Below, piece by piece: positions 27,672 through 37,557 of a stretch of 64,000 bases of DNA. The DNA comes from Tessaracoccus sp. MC1865. Its GTDB lineage: Bacteria; Actinomycetota; Actinomycetes; Propionibacteriales; Propionibacteriaceae. A model generated the notes under the pieces. That model was not told the DNA's origin. It worked only from the letters and a program-made list of their open reading frames with translations, and ran no database searches. How positions within the stretch are numbered: position 1 is the first letter of the stretch; each line of letters begins with the position of its first letter. Location of the stretch: the NCBI RefSeq assembly GCF_017815535.1, contig NZ_CP072596.1, forward strand, positions 1,178,001 to 1,242,000, written 5' to 3'. The position numbers and the translations under genes are program-made.

Positions 27672-27688
27672 CTGTCCGCGGCGCTCGG

Positions 27689-27694
27689 TAGGGT
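27689..27694 (+). promoter_or_regulatory. -10 element of recG (leaderless)
   Basis: TAGGGT ends 7 bases before the ATG at 27702. Another in-frame ATG at 27696 is only one base from this hexamer and would lie upstream of the expected transcription start. Confidence 0.55.
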
Positions 27695-27701
27695 TATGCG
27701 C

Positions 27702-29912
27702 ATGTGGCGCACCACCCTCTACCGCGAACTGAACCGACGTCTCGGCGACGTGGTCGGTGGGCCCACGGCCAAGGAATTCGCCAAGCTGGGCATCCACACC
27801 GTCGACGACCTGCTGCGGCACGTGCCGCGCCGGTACCTGGCCGGCTCGGAGATGTCGGATTTCTCGGGCCTGCGCGTCGGCGAGGACGCGGCGCTGGTGG
27901 CACAGGTGAAGGGGGCCGCCAAGGCCGAATCCAACGGGCAGTTCCGCGTCAACGCGGTCATCACCGACGGGCAGACGGATGTGGATGTCACGTTCTTCGC
28001 CCCGCGTGTGAAGAACAACACGTCCTACGGCCGCGCCAGCAACATGGCGGACTGGTGGGTGAAGGAACTGCTCTCGGGGGACAGGCGCGGCATCTTCATC
28101 GGCAGGGTCGGCGTGTTCCGTGACCAACTCCAGCTGACGCACCCGGAGTTCGTGATGCTGGACGGCGCCGCCGTGCGCAATCCCAAGACCGAGAAGCAGC
28201 AGAACCGCGCCGCCATGAGCCGCGCGGTGCAGCGCTCCACGCTCGTGGGCCTCTACCCGGCGCACGGCAAGCTGCCCACGTGGGTGATCGCGGAAGCCAT
28301 CCAGATGGCCCTGCCCGCCGTTGCCGGCGACACGCTGCCCCCGTGGGTGGTGCAGGAGGCCGGCGTGCTGCCGTTCCAGGAGGCTCTCACCGCCGTCCAC
28401 GAGCCCACGGACAGGAAGCAGGCGGAGGTGGGCAAGGCGCGGCTCAAGTTCGACGAGGCCTTCGGCATCCAGTTGGCCATGGCCCACCGTCGCGCCCAGT
28501 ACGCCGGGGAATCGGCCACGCCCCGCCCCCGACGGGTGGGTGGGCTGCTGGACGCCTTCGACGAGCGGCTGCCGTTCACGCCGACGAAGGGTCAGCTCGC
28601 CATCGGCGAGCAGGTCTTCGGCGAGTTGGCGCGCCCCGCCCCCATGAACCGCCTTCTGCAGGGCGAGGTGGGCTCAGGCAAGACGCTGGTGGCGCTGCGC
28701 GCCATGCTCGCGGTGGTGGATTCCGGCGGCCAGGCGGTACTGCTCGCCCCCACGGAGGTGCTCGCCAAGCAGCACTTCCACACCATCGCGCGCTTCATGG
28801 GAGACCTGGGTCAGGGCCGCTCCCTGGGTGCCCATCCCGACGCGACGGGCGTGGTGCTGCTCACCGGCTCCCGCTCGACGCAGGCCAAGAGGGAGGCCCT
28901 CAACGCCATTGTCACGGGCGAGGCGGGCATCGTCGTCGGCACGCACGCCCTGCTGTCGGATCCCGTCGAGTTCTTCGACCTGGGCCTGGTGGTGGTGGAT
29001 GAACAGCACCGCTTCGGTGTCGAGCAGCGGGCCGCGCTGTCCGCCAAGGCGCAACACAAGCCGCACACCCTGGTGATGACCGCCACCCCCATCCCGCGTT
29101 CCATCGCCATGACGGTCTTCGGTGACCTCGAGACCAGCGAACTGCGCGAACGGCCCGCGGGACGCGGGGAGGTGCAGACGGTCTTCGTCGACACCCACCG
29201 CAGCCCCACCTGGGTCACGCGCGCCTGGGAACGGGTCCGCGAGGAGGTCGGGCAGGGGCGTCAGGCCTTCGTCGTGTGCCCGGCGATCACGGCGAAAGAG
29301 GGGGAGGGACTCACCGCCGTGGAGGAACTCGCCCCGCTGCTGGCGGCAGGGCCGCTCGCAGGCCTCCGGATCGGCGTCGTGCACGGCAAGCAACACGTCC
29401 AGGACCGCGATGCGGCGATGGAGGCCTTCGCGGCGGGCGACCTCGACGTGTTGGTGGCCACCACCGTCATCGAGGTGGGCGTGGACGTGCCCAACGCCAC
29501 CGTCATGGTGATCATGGACGCAGACCGCTACGGTCTCTCCCAGTTGCATCAGCTCCGCGGACGCATCGGCCGGGGCGGCCACACGGGCCTGTGTCTGCTG
29601 TTGGCGGCCATCGGTGACAACGTCGACGCCCACACGCGGCTCACCGCGCTGACCACCACTACGGACGGTTTCGAGCTGGCAGAACTGGATCTTCAGTTGC
29701 GCCGCGAGGGTGACGTGCTGGGCGCCGCCCAGTCCGGAGCCGGTTCGCTGAAGTTGTTGCGCGCGTTGGACGATGCGGACGTCATCACACGCGCCAGGAA
29801 GCTGGCCGAGAAGGTCTTGGCGGACCCGCGGTCAGGTACAGACCCGTTGCTGGCAGACCTCATGGCCAAAGCCGAAGAGGTGGCCGCAGCAGAGTGGATG
29901 GAGAAGACGTGA
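27702..29912 (+). CDS. recG: ATP-dependent DNA helicase RecG
   Basis: A 736-aa superfamily 2 helicase that remodels stalled forks and branch-migrates Holliday junctions. The N-terminal ~250 residues form the wedge/OB region. Helicase motifs follow: Walker A GEVGSGKT (about 321-328), DEQHRFG (~433), TATPIPRS, then GRIGRGGHTGLC of motif VI. Length is normal. ATG at 27702 was preferred to the ATG two codons upstream because of the -10 position. The stop overlaps the rsmD GTG as GTGA, the usual recG-rsmD coupling. Confidence 0.96.
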   Translation: MWRTTLYRELNRRLGDVVGGPTAKEFAKLGIHTVDDLLRHVPRRYLAGSEMSDFSGLRVGEDAALVAQVKGAAKAESNGQFRVNAVITDGQTDVDVTFFAPRVKNNTSYGRASNMADWWVKELLSGDRRGIFIGRVGVFRDQLQLTHPEFVMLDGAAVRNPKTEKQQNRAAMSRAVQRSTLVGLYPAHGKLPTWVIAEAIQMALPAVAGDTLPPWVVQEAGVLPFQEALTAVHEPTDRKQAEVGKARLKFDEAFGIQLAMAHRRAQYAGESATPRPRRVGGLLDAFDERLPFTPTKGQLAIGEQVFGELARPAPMNRLLQGEVGSGKTLVALRAMLAVVDSGGQAVLLAPTEVLAKQHFHTIARFMGDLGQGRSLGAHPDATGVVLLTGSRSTQAKREALNAIVTGEAGIVVGTHALLSDPVEFFDLGLVVVDEQHRFGVEQRAALSAKAQHKPHTLVMTATPIPRSIAMTVFGDLETSELRERPAGRGEVQTVFVDTHRSPTWVTRAWERVREEVGQGRQAFVVCPAITAKEGEGLTAVEELAPLLAAGPLAGLRIGVVHGKQHVQDRDAAMEAFAAGDLDVLVATTVIEVGVDVPNATVMVIMDADRYGLSQLHQLRGRIGRGGHTGLCLLLAAIGDNVDAHTRLTALTTTTDGFELAELDLQLRREGDVLGAAQSGAGSLKLLRALDDADVITRARKLAEKVLADPRSGTDPLLADLMAKAEEVAAAEWMEKT

Positions 29913-30484
29913 GCAGGATCATCGCAGGCCGGGCGAAGGGCCGCCGCTTGGAGACGCCGAAGGGCGACAACACGCGGCCCACCACAGACCGAACCCGCGA
30001 GGGCCTGTTCTCCTCGCTGGTCAACTGGTTCGACACCGTGGACCACGACTCCTCGCAGCATCTCAGCGGGTGCTCCGTTCTCGACCTGTTCGCCGGCTCG
30101 GGGGCCATCGGCCTCGAAGCCGCCAGCCGGGGGGCGAACCCCGTCGTGCTGGTGGAAGCGGACAGGGTGACGGCGGGGCTGATCTCGGCCAACGCCCGCG
30201 CCATCCGGGTGGACGTGGACGTGCGCGCCGCCAAGGCGCAGACGTTCGTCGACGGCACGGACAGGTCATTCGACGTGGTGATCATGGACCCGCCCTACGG
30301 CGTGACCACCGATGAAGTCGAAAAGCTCTTGGCCAGCCTCGCCCGGGGTGTCGTCGCGGAGCGTGGGCTCGTCGTGGTGGAGCGGTCCAAACGCGATCGG
30401 GCGCCCGTCTGGCCACCAGCTTTCACGGAGACATGGGAGAAGCGCTACGGGGAGACGGTCCTCTACTACGGTTCGGTCGACTGA
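29909..30484 (+). CDS. rsmD: 16S rRNA (guanine966-N2)-methyltransferase
   Basis: A 191-aa SAM-dependent methyltransferase acting on G966 of 16S rRNA during 30S assembly. It starts VSRIIAGRAKGRRLETP, has NTRPTTDRTREGLFSSL, the SAM-binding FAGSGAIGLEA, and the catalytic MDPPYG (NPPY-type motif). GTG at 29909 overlaps the recG stop; a short upstream extension in the same frame lies inside recG. It is followed at once by coaD, the standard rsmD-coaD pairing, but coaD appears to have its own leaderless promoter. Confidence 0.95.
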   Translation: MSRIIAGRAKGRRLETPKGDNTRPTTDRTREGLFSSLVNWFDTVDHDSSQHLSGCSVLDLFAGSGAIGLEAASRGANPVVLVEADRVTAGLISANARAIRVDVDVRAAKAQTFVDGTDRSFDVVIMDPPYGVTTDEVEKLLASLARGVVAERGLVVVERSKRDRAPVWPPAFTETWEKRYGETVLYYGSVD

Positions 30485-30502
30485 GCCGCGCGGCTTGGCC
30501 GC

Positions 30503-30508
30503 TAGGGT
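30503..30508 (+). promoter_or_regulatory. -10 element of coaD (leaderless)
   Basis: TAGGGT ends 6 bases before the coaD ATG at 30515, and no ribosome-binding site is present. Confidence 0.5.
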
Positions 30509-30514
30509 TGCGGG

Positions 30515-30988
30515 ATGAAGGTTCTGTGCCCCGGCTCGTTCGACCCCATCACGGTGGGGCACCTCGACATCATCCGCCGTGCTCAGGCACTGTTCGGCGA
30601 GGTGGTGGTGGCCATCGGCAACAATTCGTCGAAGAAGTACCTGTTCTCGTTCGACGAGCGGGTGGCGCTGGTCGAGGGGGCCACCACCAACCTGGAGGGG
30701 ATCACCGTCGAGTCGATGGAAGGGCTGCTCGTCGACTTCTGCCGCGAGCGTGGGATCGGGGCAGTGGTCAAGGGCATCAGGTTCGGTGCAGATTTCGATT
30801 TCGAGTTGCAGCAGGCCCACATGAACTACGACATGGGGGCCCTCGACACCATCCTCCTGCCGGCCGCGCGTGACCACGTCACGATGTCGTCGACGATCAT
30901 CCGGCAGGTCCACAACCTGGGCGGCGACGTCTCTAGGTACGTGCCGGCGAACGTGGCCGCGGCGCTCCAGTCCAGACGCGCACGGTGA
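30515..30988 (+). CDS. coaD: Phosphopantetheine adenylyltransferase
   Basis: Transfers AMP from ATP to 4'-phosphopantetheine, the fourth step of coenzyme A synthesis. A 157-aa cytoplasmic hexamer-forming enzyme of normal length. CPGSFDPITVGHLDII holds the nucleotidyltransferase motif (T/HxGH) and DHVTMSSTIIRQV the second (ISSTxVR) motif. It sits directly after rsmD. Confidence 0.97.
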   Translation: MKVLCPGSFDPITVGHLDIIRRAQALFGEVVVAIGNNSSKKYLFSFDERVALVEGATTNLEGITVESMEGLLVDFCRERGIGAVVKGIRFGADFDFELQQAHMNYDMGALDTILLPAARDHVTMSSTIIRQVHNLGGDVSRYVPANVAAALQSRRAR

Positions 30989-31012
30989 TTTGGCCGGGGC
31001 CTGGAGATTCGG

Positions 31013-31018
31013 TAGAGT
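31013..31018 (+). promoter_or_regulatory. -10 element of the DUF177-rpmF-rnc run
   Basis: TAGAGT lies about 50 bases before the GTG of the DUF177 gene. The predicted transcript has a ~45-base leader, so unlike coaD this promoter is not leaderless. Confidence 0.45.
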
Positions 31019-31069
31019 TGGCAGTCGGTCATGACGAGGTCATGGACGGTTAGGCGAAGGGAATCCGAC

Positions 31070-31618
31070 GTGTCACCGGTACAGCAGCACCCCGATCGTC
31101 GCTCACCCCTTGTTCTCGAGGTGCATGAGCTTGGTCGGAGCGCAGGCTCCACGAAGGTGATCCACGAGACGGTTCCGGCGCCTGCCGACCTTGGTATCGA
31201 AGTGATCAGAGTGCCACAGGGCTCCGATATCGATCTTGATCTCAAGCTCGAAGCGGTGGTCGAAGGCATCCTGGTGACGGGAACCGCAACCGTGCAACTG
31301 CACGGCCAATGCGCCCGCTGTCTGGATGACATCGAGGACGAAGCGTCCTTCGATATGCAGGAACTCTTCTTCTATCCCGGCCGCGAGGTCGATGAGGACG
31401 AGTGCGTCGTGGTCGACGAAACGATCGATCTGGACGAAACCCTGCGCGACGCTGTGGTGCTCGAATTGCCGTTCACGCCACTGTGCAGCGAAGATTGTCT
31501 CGGGCTCTGCCCCGATTGCGGTTTCAACCGCAACGACGATCCCGCTCACAGCCACGGGGAGAAGATTGATCCCCGCTGGGAGAACCTCTCTGGACTGAGC
31601 GGCGAGAGCAACAACTGA
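31070..31618 (+). CDS. DUF177/YceD family protein
   Basis: A 182-aa protein of the DUF177 (YceD) family, whose members lie upstream of rpmF in most bacteria and are linked to 23S rRNA/50S metabolism. Cysteines occur in two groups, CARCLDD and CSEDCLGLCPDCGF, which probably bind zinc. VVLELPFTPLC is the family's most conserved part. GTG at 31070 was chosen for the AAGGG before it; an in-frame ATG at 31031 gives a basic extension unlike other members. rpmF follows after 26 bases. Confidence 0.9.
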   Translation: MSPVQQHPDRRSPLVLEVHELGRSAGSTKVIHETVPAPADLGIEVIRVPQGSDIDLDLKLEAVVEGILVTGTATVQLHGQCARCLDDIEDEASFDMQELFFYPGREVDEDECVVVDETIDLDETLRDAVVLELPFTPLCSEDCLGLCPDCGFNRNDDPAHSHGEKIDPRWENLSGLSGESNN

Positions 31619-31644
31619 CTTTGCTGAGAATCTAGGAGAAGATC

Positions 31645-31836
31645 ATGGCAGTTCCGAAGCGGAAGATGTCGCGCAGCAACACCCGTTCGCGCCGTGCGCA
31701 GTGGAAGACGAGCGTTGTGCCCACGGTTGTGTGCGCCAACCCCGCCTGCCGTGAGCCGCACCTGCAGCACACCGCGTGCCCCGCCTGTGGCCAGTACGGC
31801 CCCCGCGGCGCGCGCCGCCAGGTCGTCGAGGCCTGA
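31645..31836 (+). CDS. rpmF: Large-subunit ribosomal protein L32 (bL32)
   Basis: A 63-aa basic protein starting MAVPKRKMSRSNTRSRRAQW, the conserved L32 opening. The zinc site is kept, with CANPAC and CPAC as cysteine pairs. AGGAG precedes the ATG. It forms the classic DUF177-rpmF-rnc order. Confidence 0.97.
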   Translation: MAVPKRKMSRSNTRSRRAQWKTSVVPTVVCANPACREPHLQHTACPACGQYGPRGARRQVVEA

Positions 31837-31859
31837 GCGGGCTCTCCCCGAGCCAGGGG

Positions 31860-32537
31860 ATGAGCAGGCTTGAAAACCAGCTGAAGGAGCTGGGCGTCGA
31901 GGTTGACGCCCAGCTCTTTGAGTTGTCTTTTACGCACCGCAGCTTCGCCTACGAGAACTCCCTCCCCTCGAATGAGCGGCTGGAGTTCCTGGGCGACGCG
32001 GTCCTGCAGATCGTGGTGACCGAGCACATCGTGCGTAGCTACCCGGAGCTGGCCGAGGGCCACCTCGCGAAGCTGCGCGCCTCCGTCGTGAGCTCCGCAC
32101 CGTTGGCAGAGCTCGCCCGTTCCCTGGAACTGGGTGAGCACCTGCGGTTGGGGAAGGGCGAGATCGCCACGCGCGGCCAGGAGAAGACCTCCATCCTGGC
32201 GGACACGATGGAGGCCGTCATCGGCGCCATCCACCTCTCCGAAGGCCCGGACGCCTCCGCACGGTTCATCCACCACAACTTCGATCCTCTGATCGCCGCC
32301 TCCGCCCAGTCCGGTGACTACGCGGACTACAAGACGGTCCTCCAGGAGCTCACCGCAGCCAACGGCTGGGGCCTGCCCCGGTACGTCGTGAACGGCACCG
32401 GCCCAGACCACCAGCGCACATTCACCGCAGTGGTGCACGTGCAGGAACGCGCCGTGGGTGAGGGGACGGCTCCCAGCAAGAAGCGCGCTGAACAGATCGC
32501 CGCGCGGCTCGCCGTGGCGGAGCTCACCGGTGCCTGA
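31860..32537 (+). CDS. rnc: Ribonuclease III
   Basis: A 225-aa double-strand-specific endoribonuclease for rRNA precursor and mRNA processing. The catalytic signature [12 protein letters not shown] and the second acidic motif [11 protein letters not shown] are intact. The C-terminal ~75 residues form the dsRNA-binding domain ([29 protein letters not shown]). The ATG at 31860 immediately follows GGGG, so ribosome recruitment may depend on the upstream rpmF. Its stop lies 8 bases inside mutM. Confidence 0.96.
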   Translation: MSRLENQLKELGVEVDAQLFELSFTHRSFAYENSLPSNERLEFLGDAVLQIVVTEHIVRSYPELAEGHLAKLRASVVSSAPLAELARSLELGEHLRLGKGEIATRGQEKTSILADTMEAVIGAIHLSEGPDASARFIHHNFDPLIAASAQSGDYADYKTVLQELTAANGWGLPRYVVNGTGPDHQRTFTAVVHVQERAVGEGTAPSKKRAEQIAARLAVAELTGA

Positions 32538-33369
32538 GCTGCCAGAGGTGGAGGTGGTCCGCCTGGGCCTCCACCGCCACGCCGCCGGCCGCACGATCAC
32601 GGACGTGACAGTCCACCACCCGCGGCCAGTGCGTTACCACGCGGTGGGTCCGGAAGGGTTCCGTGCGGACCTGGCCGGGCGTCGGATCGACGAGATCCGG
32701 CGGAGGGGAAAGTACCTGTGGGCCGTGCTCGGTGAGGACGCCCTGGTGGCGCACCTCGGGATGAGCGGCCAGTTCCGGTTCAACTCCCCGGGTGACGATC
32801 TCGTGCGCAACACCCGCGTGGTGTTCCACCTGGACGACGACACCGAACTGCGGTTCGTCGACCAGCGCATGTTCGGTGGCCTAGACCTCCGTCCTGGACT
32901 GGCCGCGTGCCCCGTGCCGCACATCGCGCTGGACCCGTTCGACCCCTGCTTCGACGCCCGCGCCGTCGCCGCCCGCATGCGGGCCAGACGCACGACCGTG
33001 AAGCGGGCGCTCTTGGACCAGTCACTGATCAGCGGCGTGGGCAACATCTACGCCGACGAGGCCCTGTGGCGGGTCCGCGTCCACTTCGACACCCCGACGC
33101 CGGATCTGGGGCCGCGCAAGGCGGTGGAGCTGATCCGGGCCGCGGGTGAGGTCATGGCGGAGGCGCTCGAGCAGGGCGGCACGTCGTTCGACAGCCTCTA
33201 TGTGAACGTCAACGGTGAATCCGGCTACTTCTCCCGCTCCCTCAACGCCTATGGTCGGGAAGGCCAACCGTGCCACCGCTGCGGCCGCCCCATCGTGCGG
33301 CGGGTCTTCATGAACCGCAGCTCCTACCTGTGCCCGGCCTGTCAGCGGGCCCCGAAAGGACGTCAGTGA
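32530..33369 (+). CDS. mutM: Formamidopyrimidine-DNA glycosylase
   Basis: Removes 8-oxoguanine and ring-opened purines and nicks the abasic site. A 279-aa enzyme. After removal of the initiator the N-terminus is PELPEVEV, giving the catalytic Pro and Glu; the catalytic Lys is in [24 protein letters not shown] is the helix-two-turn-helix, and the C-terminal zinc finger is CHRC-x16-CPAC. The start is fixed at GTG 32530 because Pro must be residue 2. It overlaps rnc by 8 bases and the gtrA-like gene by 4 (GTGA). Confidence 0.97.
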   Translation: MPELPEVEVVRLGLHRHAAGRTITDVTVHHPRPVRYHAVGPEGFRADLAGRRIDEIRRRGKYLWAVLGEDALVAHLGMSGQFRFNSPGDDLVRNTRVVFHLDDDTELRFVDQRMFGGLDLRPGLAACPVPHIALDPFDPCFDARAVAARMRARRTTVKRALLDQSLISGVGNIYADEALWRVRVHFDTPTPDLGPRKAVELIRAAGEVMAEALEQGGTSFDSLYVNVNGESGYFSRSLNAYGREGQPCHRCGRPIVRRVFMNRSSYLCPACQRAPKGRQ

Positions 33370-33938
33370 ACGATTCTCAGAAAGCGCGCTACCGCAGGTC
33401 GCTCGGGCAGTTCCTGAAGTTCGGCATCGTCGGCGGCTCCGGCGTGCTCGTCAACATGGTGGTGGCCGTGGTGATGAACCGGCTCAACGGCGGCTCCCAG
33501 AACGCCCAGGACATCGTCTGGTCCATCCCGGGCAGCGAGTTCAACCTGCGCTTCACGGCTGTGGTGTGGATCGTGGCGTTCCTGGTGGCCAACCTCTACA
33601 ACTTCCAGCTCAATCGCTGGTGGACGTTCCAGAGCACGAAGCACGCCACCTGGTGGGCCGAGTTCTGGCCCTTCCTCGCCGTCGGCTCCGTGGCGGCCGC
33701 AGTGGGCCTGGTGATCAAGATCCTGCTCACGAACCCCTCGAGCCCGGTCTACCTGCCGGAGCCCTACTTCCACGAGGAACGCGGCCTCAGCTCCCGCGAA
33801 TACTGGGCACAGCTGATCGCGATCATGCTCACCATGCCGATCAACTTCATCGTGAACAAGGTCTGGACGTTCAGGGCGGTGCGCTCCTCTAAGCTGACGG
33901 TGGCAGAGGCTCCCGTCGAAGAGAGACCCACCGTCTGA
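33366..33938 (+). CDS. GtrA-family membrane protein
   Basis: A 190-aa protein with four predicted membrane helices in the GtrA pattern: [20 protein letters not shown] opens helix 1, [14 protein letters not shown] and [10 protein letters not shown] are the paired N-x-x-W-T-F motifs that mark the family. GtrA proteins are thought to move or assist lipid-linked sugars for cell-surface glycosylation. A longer loop between helices 3 and 4 ([18 protein letters not shown]) is unusual. The GTG start overlaps the mutM stop. A link with the glycosyltransferases at 12-16 kb is possible but not shown. Confidence 0.88.
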   Translation: MNDSQKARYRRSLGQFLKFGIVGGSGVLVNMVVAVVMNRLNGGSQNAQDIVWSIPGSEFNLRFTAVVWIVAFLVANLYNFQLNRWWTFQSTKHATWWAEFWPFLAVGSVAAAVGLVIKILLTNPSSPVYLPEPYFHEERGLSSREYWAQLIAIMLTMPINFIVNKVWTFRAVRSSKLTVAEAPVEERPTV

Positions 33939-33939
33939 C

Positions 33940-36900
33940 ATGTATCTCAAGAAACTCACCCTGCGTGGGTTCAAATCCTTCGCGTCCGCGACGACGCTGG
34001 TCTTCGAACCCGGCATCACCTGCGTGGTCGGGCCCAACGGGTCCGGCAAGTCGAACGTCGTCGACGCCCTCAGCTGGGTGATGGGTGAGCAGGGTGCCAA
34101 GACGCTGCGCGGCGGCAAGATGGAGGACGTCATCTTCGCCGGCACCGCCAAACGTGCCCCGCTGGGCCGGGCTGAGGTGGAGCTCACCATCGACAACACC
34201 GACGGGGCGCTACCCATCGAGTACGCCGAGGTCACCATCACCCGAACGATGTTCCGCTCGGGTGGTTCGGAGTACGCGATCAACGGCACGCCTGCCCGGC
34301 TCCTGGACGTCCAGGAGCTGCTCAGCGACTCGGGCATCGGCCGGGAGATGCATGTCATCGTCGGCCAAGGGCAGCTCGACGCCATTCTGCAGGCCACCCC
34401 CGAGTCGCGGCGCGGCTTCATCGAGGAGGCCGCCGGAGTCCTGAAGCACCGCAAGCGCAAGGAGAAGGCGCTGCGGAAGCTCGAGTCGACCAACGCCAAC
34501 CTCGAGCGCCTCCAGGACCTGGTGGGCGAACTCCAACGCCAGTTGAAGCCGCTCGGCCGGCAGGCGCAGGCCGCGCGCAAGGCAGCGGTCATCCAGGCCG
34601 AACTGCGCGACGCGAAGGCCAGGTTGTTGGCGGACGACCTGTCCAGCGCGCAGGCCAAACTGAAGGCCGAACTGGCAGACGAGGCGGCCGCCAAGGAGGC
34701 CAAGGCGCGCGCCGAGCAGGCCGTGGCAGAGGCCCAGGCCTCGGAGGAGGCCGCCGAGCGCCGGCTCCGGGCGGCAGCAACAGACTTCGACGCCGCGCAG
34801 GAGCAGTGGTACGCGCTGGCCGGCCTGCGCGAGCGCGTGACCACGACCATCTCGATCTCCGCAGAGCGCATGCGCGCCGGCGAGAACCAGCCCACGCTCG
34901 ACGTCGGCGGGCGCGACCCCGAAGCGCTCGAGGCCGAGGCGGCCGACGTCCGCGTGAAGGAGCAGGGGCTGCGCCGCGAGGTGGAGGCGGCCAACAGCGC
35001 GCTGACGGACGCGACGCTGCGCCGCAACGGCGCCGAGCAGGAGCATTCGGCCGCCGAGCAGGCCTACAGCTCCGCGCTCCGGGCGATCGCGGACCGGCGC
35101 GAGGGGCTGGCCCGGCTGACTGGGCGCGTGAACTCGATCAAGTCACGGTTGGAGGCCTCCGACGAGGAGATCGCCCGGCTCGACAACCGCCGGGCCGAAG
35201 CGCTGCACCGCGCCGAGGAGGCTGCGACGAAGTTCCACCACACCGAATCCTCCCTGGCGGGGCTGGGCGCCTCCGAATCGGATCTCGATGCCGACTACGA
35301 GAAGGCCGCGGCTGCGTTGGAAGCGCTCGAGGCCGACGGTGCTGCGCTCAAGGCGCGGGAAGCGGACGTGGGCAGGCTGCGGGCAGGGCTGAACGCGCGC
35401 GTGGACGCGCTGCGGCTGCTGACCCAGCGCAAGGACGGCTCAGCGGATCTGCTCGGGGCCGGCCGCGACGAGGTGGTGGGCCGCCTGAGCGACCTGCTCA
35501 CCGTCACGTCCGGCTGGGAGACCGCCGTGTCGGCGGCGCTGCGCGGGTTGGCAGAGGCCGTCGTCGTGCAGGGCCTCGACGGGGCGCTGGCATCCTCGAG
35601 ACACATGGCGGACCAGGACCTGGGCCGGGCGCCCCTGGTCGTGGCAGACCCTTCCGCGAGCCCGGCGCCCGACGCTCGGCCGGAGGGCGCGCCGGGCACT
35701 TCGCTGCTGAGCCTCGTCGAGGCGCCGGGTTCGCTCTCGGCTGCCCTTGACCGCCTCCTCGGCGACACCGTTGCGGTCGAGACGGCCGAGGAGGCTGCGC
35801 AGCTGGTGGGGGAGCATCCCCACCTCACCGCTGTGACCAGGGCAGGCGACTTCTTCTCGTCCTGGCTGGTCGAGGGCGGCACCGCGGCGGCTCCGTCGCT
35901 GCTCGAGGTGCAGGCCGAACTCACCGAGGCCGAGAACGCACTCACCGCCGCGGGGCACGAATCGGACCGCCTGAAGTTCGCTGCGGACGAGTTGGAGGAG
36001 AAGCTCATCGCCGCGCGGCGCGCCGAGGCGGACGCACTGGCGGCCCTGCACGATTCGGATGCCCAGCTCGCCGCTGTCGCCGATCAACTGGGCTCCTTCC
36101 GCCAATCGCAGGCCGCCGCCATGAAAGAGGCCGAGCGGCTCGCCGAGGCGATCGAGACGGCGCGCTCCTCCCGCGCGCGCGACGAACAGCAACTCATTGA
36201 GCTGACAGACCGGCTGGAAGCCGCGTCGACCGAAGAGGACGTCACGGAGCCGGACCCGGCGGAGCGCGACGAGAAGGCCGGCGAGGCCCGTCGTGCACGA
36301 CAGGCCGAGATGGACGCGCGGCTGGCCCTGCGCTCCGTCGAGGAACAGGTCAAGGCCATTTCCGGCCGCGCCGAGTCGCTGCTGCGGGCCGCGCAACACG
36401 AGCGACAGTCGCGGGCGAAGGCCAGGCAGCGGGCGGAGCACCTGCGTCGCGAGGGCGAGATCGCCCGCGTGGTCAACGACGCGGCCCTGATCCTCGCGGA
36501 GCGCGTGGAGGCCACCCGTCAGAAGGCCGCCGCCCAGCGCGACGCCGCGGACGCCGCCAGGCGTGAGGCCGAAGCCGGCACCACGCGGGCCAGACACGCG
36601 TCCAAGGCCGCCTCCCAGCGCCTCGACGAGATCGTACGCGGCGCCCACCGCGATGAAATGGTGCGGATCGAACACCGGATGCGCATCGAACAACTCGAGG
36701 ACCGCGCCCTGAGCGAACTCGGCCTCGAGCCGTCGCAACTGGTGACGGAGTACGGGCCGGACGAGTTGGTGCCCGTGATCACGCGCCCCGATGGTACGGC
36801 GCTGGGCGATGACGACGAGCAGCCCGAGTCGGTGCCCTACGACAGGGATCAGCAGACCTCCCGGCTGCGCGCCGCTGAGCGGAACCTCGCCGTGCTGGGG

Positions 36901-37500
36901 CGGGTGAACCCGCTGGCGCTCGAGGAGTTCGACGCCATGACGGCCCGCCACCAGTTCCTGGCGGAGCAACTCGAGGACCTGCGCCAGACGCGCACGGACC
37001 TGATCGATATCGTCGCCGAGGTCGACAAGCGGGTCCAGGAGGTCTTCGAGGCCGCCTACCGCGACGTGGAGGAGAGCTTCGACAAGGTCTTCGCCCGCCT
37101 GTTCCCCGGCGGCGAGGGCAAGCTCGTGCTCACGGATCCCGGCAACTGGCTGACCACCGGCGTCGACGTCGAAGCGCGGCCCGCGGGCAAGCAGGTCAAG
37201 CGGCTGTCGCTGCTGTCCGGTGGCGAACGCTCGCTGGTGGCGGTGGCCTTCCTGGTGTCGCTGTTCATCGCCCGCCCCAGCCCCTTCTACATCCTCGACG
37301 AGGTGGAGGCGGCGCTCGACGACGCCAACCTCGGCCGGCTCCTGGGCATCTACGAGGAGCTGCGGGCCTCGTCGCAGCTCATCGTCATCACTCACCAGAA
37401 GCGCACCATGGAGATCGCGGATTCGCTGTACGGGGTGACGATGCGCGGCGACGGCATCTCGACGGTCGTCTCGCAGCGACTTGCCGAAGAGGCCGGCTGA
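33940..37500 (+). CDS. smc: Chromosome segregation protein SMC
   Basis: A 1186-aa SMC ATPase that, with ScpA/ScpB, compacts and segregates the chromosome. N-terminal head: GFKSFA and Walker A GPNGSGKS (31-38). Two long coiled coils, roughly 170-480 and 670-1000, flank a hinge near 500-650 (SGWETAVSAALRGLAEAVVV). C-terminal head: signature LLSGGERS (~1091) and Walker B FYILDEVEAALDD (~1116). Full length. The ATG follows the gtrA-like stop by one base, so it is the end of the DUF177-to-smc transcription run; ftsY follows with its own promoter. Confidence 0.97.
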   Translation: MYLKKLTLRGFKSFASATTLVFEPGITCVVGPNGSGKSNVVDALSWVMGEQGAKTLRGGKMEDVIFAGTAKRAPLGRAEVELTIDNTDGALPIEYAEVTITRTMFRSGGSEYAINGTPARLLDVQELLSDSGIGREMHVIVGQGQLDAILQATPESRRGFIEEAAGVLKHRKRKEKALRKLESTNANLERLQDLVGELQRQLKPLGRQAQAARKAAVIQAELRDAKARLLADDLSSAQAKLKAELADEAAAKEAKARAEQAVAEAQASEEAAERRLRAAATDFDAAQEQWYALAGLRERVTTTISISAERMRAGENQPTLDVGGRDPEALEAEAADVRVKEQGLRREVEAANSALTDATLRRNGAEQEHSAAEQAYSSALRAIADRREGLARLTGRVNSIKSRLEASDEEIARLDNRRAEALHRAEEAATKFHHTESSLAGLGASESDLDADYEKAAAALEALEADGAALKAREADVGRLRAGLNARVDALRLLTQRKDGSADLLGAGRDEVVGRLSDLLTVTSGWETAVSAALRGLAEAVVVQGLDGALASSRHMADQDLGRAPLVVADPSASPAPDARPEGAPGTSLLSLVEAPGSLSAALDRLLGDTVAVETAEEAAQLVGEHPHLTAVTRAGDFFSSWLVEGGTAAAPSLLEVQAELTEAENALTAAGHESDRLKFAADELEEKLIAARRAEADALAALHDSDAQLAAVADQLGSFRQSQAAAMKEAERLAEAIETARSSRARDEQQLIELTDRLEAASTEEDVTEPDPAERDEKAGEARRARQAEMDARLALRSVEEQVKAISGRAESLLRAAQHERQSRAKARQRAEHLRREGEIARVVNDAALILAERVEATRQKAAAQRDAADAARREAEAGTTRARHASKAASQRLDEIVRGAHRDEMVRIEHRMRIEQLEDRALSELGLEPSQLVTEYGPDELVPVITRPDGTALGDDDEQPESVPYDRDQQTSRLRAAERNLAVLGRVNPLALEEFDAMTARHQFLAEQLEDLRQTRTDLIDIVAEVDKRVQEVFEAAYRDVEESFDKVFARLFPGGEGKLVLTDPGNWLTTGVDVEARPAGKQVKRLSLLSGGERSLVAVAFLVSLFIARPSPFYILDEVEAALDDANLGRLLGIYEELRASSQLIVITHQKRTMEIADSLYGVTMRGDGISTVVSQRLAEEAG

Positions 37501-37545
37501 ACCCCGCTCCCCGCAGCCGCCCGCAGCCGGGACGCGCGTGCCCAG

Positions 37546-37551
37546 TAGGAT
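37546..37551 (+). promoter_or_regulatory. -10 element of ftsY (leaderless)
   Basis: TAGGAT ends 6 bases before the GTG at 37558. Confidence 0.5.
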
Positions 37552-37557
37552 GAGCGC